From Paraburkholderia franconis (lineage in GTDB: Bacteria > Pseudomonadota > Gammaproteobacteria > Burkholderiales > Burkholderiaceae), in NCBI RefSeq assembly GCF_009362735.1, contig NZ_WHNP01000006.1, positions 1 through 64,000 on the forward strand: a DNA stretch of 64,000 nt, read 5' to 3'. The notes beneath the pieces were generated by a model that was not told the DNA's origin, searched no databases, and saw only the letters and a program-made list of their open reading frames with translations. A program made the translations under genes and the position numbers. This document shows positions 56,861 to 64,000 of the stretch, one piece after another (the stretch's first letter is position 1; each line of letters begins with the position of its first letter).

Positions 56861-59293
56861 CTATCCGCGCAACCGGGCGCCATACACTCGAGCAAGACGA
56901 TCCACCAAAGTCTGAATGGCCAAATCGACCGTTTCATCCTGAAGGGTCCCACCAGTATCTTGCAAGGTTACACGGAACGCAAGGCTTTTCTCGTGCGCCG
57001 CCAGCCCGCCGGAAGTATTTGATTTTGCACGAAATTCATCGAAGAGCGCAACCCTCTGAATGGTCTTGCATGCGTCTTCGGACAACGCCTTTTGCATCTC
57101 GTCGAAGAGCGCCTGGACCTCGATTTTCTGGTCCACGACGATCGCGATATCGCGCCGTACCGGTGGGAATTTCGATACTTCCGTCGGACTCGGCAGCGTG
57201 CGTTGCATCAACGCTTGTGCTTCGACTTCGAACAGGATCGGCGCATGCAGCAGATCGTACTTCTGCATCCAGCGCGGATGCAGTTCGCCGATCCATCCGA
57301 TTGCGCAGCCATCGAGCTCGACACGCGCGCTGCGTCCCGGATGCAGCGCCGGATGCTCAGCCTTCACGAAACGGGCAACGGCAGGTGCAAGCAGCGCTTC
57401 GAGATCACCCTTCACATCGAAGAAATCGACGGCACGCGTTGCCGCGCCCCACTGCTCTTCGGCGACGGGACCATACGCGAGCGCGCCGATCATCTTCGGT
57501 TGCGCGAATCCTTCGACAGCGAGTTCACCGGCCTTGACGGAGGGGTCCTGCAGGAACACGCGGCCCGCTTCGAACACGCGGATACGATCCGCGCGACGGT
57601 TCAGATTATGGCGCAGCACGTTGATCAGGCTGCCGAACAGCGTCGTGCGCATCACCGACAACTGGCTCGCGATCGGATTCAGCAGACGCACCGGGTTGTC
57701 GTTGCCGGCGAAATCCTGCTCCCATTCGGCATCGACGAAGCTGAAGTTCACCGTTTCCGCGTAGTCGCGCGCGGCCAGCGCATGACGCAGCGCATGGATC
57801 GAACGCTGCGTCTCGTTCGTGTGGCGCATTTCGCTGCGCGCGACGGGCGGGTGCGCCGGAATCTTCTCGAAGCCGTAAATGCGCGCGACTTCTTCGATCA
57901 GGTCTTCTTCGATTTCGATATCGAAGCGATACGGCGGGGGCGTCACGAGGAAGTCGTCGCCTTCGCGCTCGAACGGCAAGCCGAGGCGCGTGAAGATCTG
58001 CGCGATCTCATCGGCGCCGATCGCAACGCCGATGATGCGGTTAGCGCGCGCGACCCGCATCTTGACGGGCTCACGCTTCGGCACATTGACGATCTGGTCG
58101 TCGACGGGACCGGCCTCGCCGCCGCAGATATCGAGGATCAGTTGCGTGATGCGCTCGATATGCTCGACGGTCGTCGCGTAATCGACGCCGCGTTCGAAGC
58201 GATGACCCGCGTCCGTCGAGAAGTTGTACCGGCGCGAGCGACCGCGAATGCTATCCGGCCACCAGAATGCCGCTTCGAGATAGATGTTCGTGGTATCGAG
58301 CGTGACGGCCGTGCTGTCGCCGCCCATGATGCCCGCGAGGCTTTCGATATGGCGGTCGTCGGCGATCACGCCGACCGTCTCGTCCACCTCGACCGTGTTG
58401 CCGTTCAGCAGCTTCAGCGACTCGCCGCGCTTGCCCCAGCGCACGTCCATGCTGCCGTGGATCTTGTCCAGATCGAACACGTGCGACGGACGGCCGAGCT
58501 CGAGCATCACATAGTTCGAGATGTCGACCAGCGCGGAAATGCTTCGTTGACCGGAACGTTCGAGGCGCTCGACCATCCACGCCGGCGACTTCGCGCGCGC
58601 ATTGACGCCGCGGATCACGCGCCCGGAGAAACGGCCGCACAAATCCGGCGCCGAGATCTTCACGGGCAGCGATTCGTTCAGCTTCACTTCGACGGGCTTG
58701 ATCTCCAGCGGACGCAGCGGTGCGCCCGTGATCGCAGCCGTCTCGCGCGCGACGCCGAACACCGACAGGCAATCGGCCTTGTTCGGCGTCAGCTTGATTT
58801 CGAAGACAGTGTCGTCGAGGTTCAGCGTTTCGCGGATATCCTGGCCAATCGGCGTATCTTCCGGCAGGATCAACAGGCCGCTATGATCGTCCGACAGCTT
58901 CAGTTCGCGCGCCGAGCACAGCATGCCCTCGCTCTGCACGCCACGCAGCTTCGACAGCTTGATCGCGAACGGCGCGCCGCCCTCTTCCGCGGGCGGCAAC
59001 TGCGCGCCCACCAGCGCAACGGGCACCTTGATGCCGGGCGCCACGTTGGGTGCGCCGCACACGATGTTCAGCGTCGCGCCCGTGCCGGCGTCGACCTGAC
59101 ACACGTTGAGCTTGTCGGCGTCCGGGTGCTTGACGACTTCGAGCACGCGGCCCACCACGATCTTCGACGTCGGCGGCGCAGCGGGGCGCAGGTCTTCGAC
59201 TTCGAGACCGGCCATCGTCAGGGCGTGCGACAACTCTTTCGTCGTCAGATGCGGATCGACAAAGGTTCTGAGCCAGGATTCCGGGAATTGCAT
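56861..59293 (-). CDS. pheT: Phenylalanyl-tRNA synthetase beta subunit
   Basis: This 810-residue protein has the N-terminal tRNA-binding OB domain ('[22 protein letters not shown]', about 47-68), B3/B4 editing domain, B5 domain ('[24 protein letters not shown]') and C-terminal FDX-ACB domain ('[15 protein letters not shown]'). It pairs with PheS to charge tRNA-Phe and edits Tyr-tRNA-Phe. Length is normal. Confidence 0.98.
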   Translation of the reverse strand: MQFPESWLRTFVDPHLTTKELSHALTMAGLEVEDLRPAAPPTSKIVVGRVLEVVKHPDADKLNVCQVDAGTGATLNIVCGAPNVAPGIKVPVALVGAQLPPAEEGGAPFAIKLSKLRGVQSEGMLCSARELKLSDDHSGLLILPEDTPIGQDIRETLNLDDTVFEIKLTPNKADCLSVFGVARETAAITGAPLRPLEIKPVEVKLNESLPVKISAPDLCGRFSGRVIRGVNARAKSPAWMVERLERSGQRSISALVDISNYVMLELGRPSHVFDLDKIHGSMDVRWGKRGESLKLLNGNTVEVDETVGVIADDRHIESLAGIMGGDSTAVTLDTTNIYLEAAFWWPDSIRGRSRRYNFSTDAGHRFERGVDYATTVEHIERITQLILDICGGEAGPVDDQIVNVPKREPVKMRVARANRIIGVAIGADEIAQIFTRLGLPFEREGDDFLVTPPPYRFDIEIEEDLIEEVARIYGFEKIPAHPPVARSEMRHTNETQRSIHALRHALAARDYAETVNFSFVDAEWEQDFAGNDNPVRLLNPIASQLSVMRTTLFGSLINVLRHNLNRRADRIRVFEAGRVFLQDPSVKAGELAVEGFAQPKMIGALAYGPVAEEQWGAATRAVDFFDVKGDLEALLAPAVARFVKAEHPALHPGRSARVELDGCAIGWIGELHPRWMQKYDLLHAPILFEVEAQALMQRTLPSPTEVSKFPPVRRDIAIVVDQKIEVQALFDEMQKALSEDACKTIQRVALFDEFRAKSNTSGGLAAHEKSLAFRVTLQDTGGTLQDETVDLAIQTLVDRLARVYGARLRG

Positions 59294-59460
59294 GGTTCTG
59301 TACGTTCTAAACAGGTTGTGTCCGCATCCGGCCGATACGTCGGCACCGGGCCGGAGGCGCTGTCTGCGGCGGGGCAGTCATGATGCTGGACGCCGGGCCG
59401 CTCTCGTAGCGTGCTTAATGCTTGAGCCTGATGACGCTCGTGCGCAGGCTCTTGCCTGCG

Positions 59461-60474
59461 TCAGGCGAACTGGCGCAGGAAACGCAGGTCGTTTTCAAAG
59501 AACAGACGCAGGTCCTGAACACCATAGCGCAACATGGTCAGACGCTCGAGGCCGCTGCCAAACGCAAAGCCGATGTATCGCTCCGGGTCGAGGCCCATGT
59601 TGCGGACCACCGTCGGGTGAACCTGGCCCGAGCCCGAAATTTCGAGCCACTTGCCGGCGTTCTTGCCCTGCTCGAACATCATGTCGATCTCGGCGGACGG
59701 CTCGGTGAACGGGAAATACGAAGGACGGAAGCGCACGAGAATATCGTCGCGCTCGAAGAATTTCTTGAGGAAATCGGTGTAGACGCCCTTCAGGTCGGCG
59801 AAGCTGATGTTCTCGTCGATCCACAGGCCTTCCACCTGGTTGAACATCGGCGAGTGCGTCGCGTCGCTATCGACGCGGTACGTGCGGCCCGGCACGATCA
59901 CCTTGATGGGCGGCGTATTGGTGCGCGCGTAGCGGACCTGCATCGGGCTGGTATGCGTGCGCAGCAGCAGCGGACGGCCTTCGGCGTCCTTGCCGTCGAC
60001 GTAGAAGGTATCTTGCATCGAACGCGCCGGATGGTTCTCGGGGCTGTTCAGCGACGTGAAGTTGTACCAGTCGGTTTCGATTTCGGGGCCGTCTGCGACA
60101 TCGAAGCCGATCGTGCGGAAGATCTGCTCGACGCGCTCCCACGTGTGCATCACGGGGTGCAGGCTGCCCGTGCCCGTGCCGCGGCCGGGCAGCGTGACGT
60201 CGATGGCTTCGGCGGCAAGACGCTGGTTCAGCAGCGCGTCGGCCAACGCCTGCCGGCGCGTCGTGAGCGCGGCTTCGACCTGCTGCTTGGCGATGTTGAT
60301 CCGCGCGCCTTCCGTCTTGCGCGCTTCGGGATCGAGCTTGCCCAGCCCCTTCAACAGTTCCGTCAGGGCACCCGACTTGCCGAGAAAGCGTGCCTTCTCG
60401 TTTTCGAGCGTGGTGACGTCGGAGGCTTGTTCAAAGGCGCTTTGCGCGTCGGCGACAATCTGGTCCAGATCCAT
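59461..60474 (-). CDS. pheS: Phenylalanyl-tRNA synthetase alpha subunit
   Basis: This 337-residue catalytic subunit has class II motif 2 ('[11 protein letters not shown]'), '[20 protein letters not shown]' and motif 3 ('[22 protein letters not shown]'). The Ala in 'AFGSGLERL' is the wild-type substrate-pocket residue. I chose MDLDQIV as start, matching the usual length. It sits upstream of pheT. Confidence 0.98.
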   Translation of the reverse strand: MDLDQIVADAQSAFEQASDVTTLENEKARFLGKSGALTELLKGLGKLDPEARKTEGARINIAKQQVEAALTTRRQALADALLNQRLAAEAIDVTLPGRGTGTGSLHPVMHTWERVEQIFRTIGFDVADGPEIETDWYNFTSLNSPENHPARSMQDTFYVDGKDAEGRPLLLRTHTSPMQVRYARTNTPPIKVIVPGRTYRVDSDATHSPMFNQVEGLWIDENISFADLKGVYTDFLKKFFERDDILVRFRPSYFPFTEPSAEIDMMFEQGKNAGKWLEISGSGQVHPTVVRNMGLDPERYIGFAFGSGLERLTMLRYGVQDLRLFFENDLRFLRQFA

Positions 60475-60529
60475 TGATCCCATCTTTTCAACGTCAGTAT
60501 TCAATCGAAGTAAAACTGGCTCGACCAAC

Positions 60530-60561
60530 AAAAAAGGGGCTCGGTGAGGAGCCCCGTTTTT
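60530..60561 (-). terminator. Terminator/attenuator between rplT and pheS
   Basis: The stem GGGGCTC / GAGCCCC has A and T tracts on both sides. It lies 60 bp upstream of pheS, where enterobacteria regulate pheST by attenuation. I find no Phe-rich leader peptide here, so the control mode may differ. Confidence 0.75.
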
Positions 60562-60633
60562 GTTGCAGCGTCACCGGGACTACCGGACTGTTCGCTGCAA
60601 CGAACCACGCAGTACTAGATGCTAACAGCGCAA

Positions 60634-60993
60634 TCAGGCTGCAACGGCGGCCTTCACCTGCTTGACGATCGCAGCAAAAGCAGCCTTGTCGAACACAGCC
60701 ATGTCGGCCAGCACCTTGCGGTCGAGTTCGATCGACGCCTTCTTCAGGCCGTTGATGAACACGCTGTACGTCATGTCGTGCTGACGCACCGCCGCGTTGA
60801 TACGCGTGATCCACAGTGCGCGGAACACACGCTTCTTGTTGCGGCGATCGCGGTAGGCGTACTGGCCTGCGCGCATGACCGCCTGCTTGGCGATGCGATA
60901 GACGTTATTGCGGCGGCCGCGGTAGCCCTTGGCCAGGTTGATGATCTTCTTGTGGCGGGCCCGTGCGGTAACCCCACGTTTGACTCGAGGCAT
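60634..60993 (-). CDS. rplT: 50S ribosomal protein L20
   Basis: This 119-residue basic protein begins '[39 protein letters not shown]', diagnostic of L20. L20 binds 23S rRNA early in assembly and, in bacteria studied, represses its own infC-rpmI-rplT operon. It follows rpmI by 30 bp. Confidence 0.98.
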
Positions 60994-61023
60994 GTTTCGC
61001 TCCTATGAGTGTCGGTTAAGGGG

Positions 61024-61221
61024 TTAGGCGAACGGCAGCATCGCGCGTACGGAGTTCAGATCAGCATCATGAACTGCCGTGGCGCCGCGCAGGTGACGCT
61101 TGTTCTTGGTGGTCTTCTTGGTAAGAATGTGGCGCTTGAAGGCTTGACCGCGCTTGACGGTACCGCCCGGACGAACCACAAAGCGCTTTGCAGCGCTCTT
61201 CTTGGTCTTCATCTTCGGCAT
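61024..61221 (-). CDS. rpmI: 50S ribosomal protein L35
   Basis: This 65-residue protein ([20 protein letters not shown]...) matches L35 exactly in length and pattern. The longer upstream frame is not coding. It precedes rplT in the conserved operon. Confidence 0.97.
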   Translation of the reverse strand: MPKMKTKKSAAKRFVVRPGGTVKRGQAFKRHILTKKTTKNKRHLRGATAVHDADLNSVRAMLPFA

Positions 61222-61491
61222 GACAGACAACTCCATTATTTGATGGACATGGGTGTGCGGTCGGCTCAGAAAGCCCTCACCCGCCCTTCGAAACCCACTC
61301 CACTTGGTATGCAGCAAGCCTGAACCACTGGCCACTGCTTTTCGGGAAAGACGCCCGCTGTACAACAAAATGCGGTTGGCTTTCCGAAACCTGCTTCGTT
61401 GCCGTCCTACTGAAACGGCCCACTGACTCTCAAACTTTCCAACCTTTCGACAAACGCGCTGCGCATGTTCAGATGCGCAGCGGACGTCTGC

Positions 61492-62016
61492 TTACTTCTT
61501 TTTCTTCGGCGCCAGCACCATGATCATCTGACGACCTTCCATCTTGGGCATTTGCTCGACCTGACCGACTTCATCCAGATCGGTACGCAGACGTTCGAGC
61601 ATGCGCATGCCGATTTCCTGGTGAGCCATTTCGCGGCCACGGAAACGCAACGTGATTTTCGTCTTGTCGCCATCTTCGAGGAAGCGGACAAGGTTACGCA
61701 GCTTGACGTTGTAGTCACCGTCATCCGTGCCGGGGCGGAATTTGACTTCCTTGACCTGGATGACCTTCTGCTTGAGCTTGGCCTCGTGCTGCTTCTTCGC
61801 TTCCTGGTACTTGAACTTGCCGTAGTCCATCAGGCGGCAGACAGGCGGAACCGCTTGCGGCGCGATTTCGACCAGATCCACATCCTGCTGTTCCGACAAG
61901 CGGAAAGCTTCAGCGAGTTTTACGATGCCGAGCGGTTCGTTGTCGACTCCGACCAGACGCACTTCAGGCGCAGTGATTTCACCGTTGATGCGATGCGACG
62001 ACTTATCAGTAGCGAT
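61492..62016 (-). CDS. infC: Translation initiation factor IF-3
   Basis: The 174-residue product has both IF-3 domains, with '[31 protein letters not shown]' at the N-terminus and '[18 protein letters not shown]...[14 protein letters not shown]' at the end. The start is ATC, with GAGG about 9 nt upstream; a later GTG would cut off the conserved N-terminal strand. Rare start codons in infC allow IF-3 to repress its own translation. Confidence 0.95.
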   Translation of the reverse strand: MATDKSSHRINGEITAPEVRLVGVDNEPLGIVKLAEAFRLSEQQDVDLVEIAPQAVPPVCRLMDYGKFKYQEAKKQHEAKLKQKVIQVKEVKFRPGTDDGDYNVKLRNLVRFLEDGDKTKITLRFRGREMAHQEIGMRMLERLRTDLDEVGQVEQMPKMEGRQMIMVLAPKKKK

Positions 62017-62064
62017 GTTACGTTTCCTCTAAAGATTAAAAAACGAGCCGCGCTGCCAGGTGGT

Positions 62065-63972
62065 TTAGTTGAACGTCTGTACGTCCTGACGCAGACGCTC
62101 GCTGAAGGCATCGACGGACATCACGCCCAGATCGACACCGCCACGGGCACGCACGGCTACCGTTTGTGCATCACGCTCCTTGTCGCCGACGACCAACAAA
62201 TACGGCACCTTTTCAAGCGTGTGCTCGCGTATTTTATAGCTAATCTTCTCATTGCGCAAATCGGCTTCCACTCTAACCCCTTGTTTTTGCAACGATTGAG
62301 CTAGAGATTGGGCGTATTCCGCCTGACTTTCAGCGATATTCATCACCACAACCTGCATCGGCGCCAGCCATACAGGCATTGCACCAGCATGGTGCTCGAT
62401 CAGAATACCGAGGAAGCGCTCCATTGATCCGACGATTGCCCGGTGCAGCATGATAGGCCGGCGGCGGCTGTTGTCTTCTGCCACGTACTCGGCGCCCAGA
62501 CGCTCCGGCAGGACCATGTCGAGCTGCAGCGTGCCGCACTGCCACGAGCGGCCGAGCGCGTCCTTGATGTGATATTCGACCTTCGGACCGTAGAACGCGC
62601 CCTCGCCAGGCAATTCTTCCCACGTCACGCCGCAGGCGGTCAGCGCGTCACGCAGACCCTGCTCGGCGCGATCCCAGATTTCGTCCGTGCCCGCGCGCGC
62701 ATCGGGGCGCAGCGACAGCTTGATCTCGACATTGTCGAAGCCGAAATCCTTATAGACGCTCATTGCCAGCGTGTTGAACGCAATCGATTCGCTGATGAAC
62801 TGGTCTTCCGTACAGAAGATGTGCGCATCGTCTTGGACAAATCCGCGCACGCGCATCAGACCATGCAGTGCGCCCGACGACTCGTTGCGATGGCACGAAC
62901 CGAACTCCGCATAACGCAGCGGCAGATCGCGATACGAGCGCAAGCCGTGATTGAACACCTGCACGTGCCCCGGGCAGTTCATCGGCTTGATCGCGTAGTC
63001 GCGCTTTTCCGACTCGGTCGTGAACATGTTTTCACGATAGTTCTGCCAGTGACCCGACGCTTCCCACAGCGAGCGGTCCATGATCATCGGCGTCTTGATC
63101 TCGAGATAGCCCGCTTGGTTCACGCGACGGCGCATGTACTGCTCGACCTGCTGCCACAGCGTCCAGCCGCGCGGATGCCAGAACACCATACCCGGCGACT
63201 CGTCCTGCATGTGGAACAGGTCCAGTTGCTTGCCGAGCTTGCGGTGATCGCGCTTTTCCGCCTCTTCCAGCATGTGCAGATACGCGTCCTGGTCTTCCTT
63301 CTTCGTCCAGGCCGTGCCGTAGATACGCTGCAACTGCTCGTTCTTCGAGTCGCCGCGCCAGTACGCACCGGCGACCTTCATCAGCTTGAAGACCTTCAGC
63401 TTGCCCGTCGAGGGCACGTGCGGGCCGCGGCACAGGTCCGTGAAGCCGCCGTGCGCGTACAGCTTGATTTCATCGCTGGCGGGAATCGATTCGATGATCT
63501 CGGCCTTGTACTTTTCGCCGATGCTCTTGAAGTACTCGACGGCCTCATCGCGCGACACGACGCGGCGCGACACCGGCTCGTCTTTCTTTGCGAGCTCCTG
63601 CATGCGCTTTTCGATCTTCTCGAGATCTTCGGGCGTGAAGGGACGGCTGTACGAAAAGTCGTAGTAGAAGCCATTGTCGATCACCGGCCCGATCGTCACC
63701 TGCGCTTCCGGGAAGAGATCCTTCACCGCGTAAGCGAGCAGGTGCGCCGTCGAGTGGCGAATGATGTCGAGACCGTCTGCGTCCTTGTCCGTGACAATCG
63801 CGAGCGACACGTCGTGGTCGATCAGCGCGGACGTATCGACCAGTTCGCCGTCGATCTTGCCGCCGAGCGCAGCCTTCGCGAGACCGGGGCCAATCGATGC
63901 AGCCACTTCGGCGACAGTCACGGGGTGCTCGTACTGTCGAACGGAACCATCGGGCAGTCGTATCGAAACCAT
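62065..63972 (-). CDS. thrS: Threonyl-tRNA synthetase
   Basis: This 635-residue enzyme has the N-terminal TGS domain ('[27 protein letters not shown]'), the editing domain with '[16 protein letters not shown]', class II motifs ('[12 protein letters not shown]' motif 2, '[20 protein letters not shown]' motif 3) and an anticodon-binding C-terminus. It charges tRNA-Thr and is the first gene of the infC-pheT block. Length is typical. Confidence 0.98.
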   Translation of the reverse strand: MVSIRLPDGSVRQYEHPVTVAEVAASIGPGLAKAALGGKIDGELVDTSALIDHDVSLAIVTDKDADGLDIIRHSTAHLLAYAVKDLFPEAQVTIGPVIDNGFYYDFSYSRPFTPEDLEKIEKRMQELAKKDEPVSRRVVSRDEAVEYFKSIGEKYKAEIIESIPASDEIKLYAHGGFTDLCRGPHVPSTGKLKVFKLMKVAGAYWRGDSKNEQLQRIYGTAWTKKEDQDAYLHMLEEAEKRDHRKLGKQLDLFHMQDESPGMVFWHPRGWTLWQQVEQYMRRRVNQAGYLEIKTPMIMDRSLWEASGHWQNYRENMFTTESEKRDYAIKPMNCPGHVQVFNHGLRSYRDLPLRYAEFGSCHRNESSGALHGLMRVRGFVQDDAHIFCTEDQFISESIAFNTLAMSVYKDFGFDNVEIKLSLRPDARAGTDEIWDRAEQGLRDALTACGVTWEELPGEGAFYGPKVEYHIKDALGRSWQCGTLQLDMVLPERLGAEYVAEDNSRRRPIMLHRAIVGSMERFLGILIEHHAGAMPVWLAPMQVVVMNIAESQAEYAQSLAQSLQKQGVRVEADLRNEKISYKIREHTLEKVPYLLVVGDKERDAQTVAVRARGGVDLGVMSVDAFSERLRQDVQTFN

Positions 63973-64000
63973 TGCGTTCTCCGTAATGCCGGCAGGCGGC

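Noticed and set aside
57092..59383. Very long plus-strand open frame opposite pheT (over 760 codons)
   Set aside because: It is an Arg/His/Asp-rich antisense shadow of pheT, produced by the strong third-position GC bias.
60475..60633. pheM-type Phe-rich leader peptide before pheS
   Set aside because: A terminator hairpin is there, but I find no short frame with a cluster of Phe codons upstream of it.

Overview
The window is high-GC DNA from a Burkholderiaceae chromosome (Burkholderia, Paraburkholderia or Caballeronia type). The right flank carries the conserved minus-strand block thrS-infC-rpmI-rplT-pheS-pheT-ihfA-merR, followed by tRNA-Pro(GGG). An almost complete temperate prophage of about 54.7 kb is integrated in the 3' half of that tRNA gene. 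It is bounded by a 49-bp direct repeat (1132-1180 and 55794-55842). The intact tRNA is on the right next to the integrase; the displaced 3' fragment with its old terminator is on the left. The remaining left flank (1-1131) holds one small DUF3303 gene.

The prophage is a mosaic myovirus. Its head module is lambda-like: GpA terminase, portal B, S49 protease, scaffold, gpD-like decoration protein, gpE capsid, gpW and FII-like connectors. Its tail and baseplate are Mu-like: gp37, gp38, sheath, tube, gp41, DNA-circulation protein, tape measure, gp44 to gp48, then fibres. The overall plan resembles SfV-type phages. From right to left on the minus strand the lytic operon runs cro, CII-position regulator, O-type replication gene with an embedded iteron array, small accessory genes, adenine/cytosine methyltransferase, RusA, a zinc-finger candidate for the late regulator, a second tyrosine recombinase, then terminase, head, tail, fibres and lysis genes. 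Several intrinsic terminators lie inside this late operon, which suggests processive antitermination. On the plus strand, cI and an early operon of about 20 small genes (44.2-54.0 kb) run towards the integrase. This operon includes DUF2303, an ASCH-like protein, a DpdA/TGT-like protein, Lar-like, HNH and DUF4031 genes.

Control region: cro and cI diverge around two copies of a 17-bp dyad operator, and a third copy overlaps the promoter of the plus-strand early operon. cI appears to be leaderless.

Accessory DNA: between the fibre genes and the lysis genes, on the opposite strand, is a self-contained cassette (7380-10688). It has its own promoter with a palindrome in the spacer, an HTH gene, a lipoprotein with a divergent SGNH domain, an outer-membrane beta-barrel and an OafA-type membrane O-acyltransferase. 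I infer lysogenic conversion of surface polysaccharide with the usual AT3-SGNH fusion split into separate proteins. A tail-fibre SGNH esterase in the same phage may act on the opposite side of that chemistry. At the left end, two LexA-type boxes precede a small Cys protein and an HNH nuclease, suggesting an SOS-linked module.
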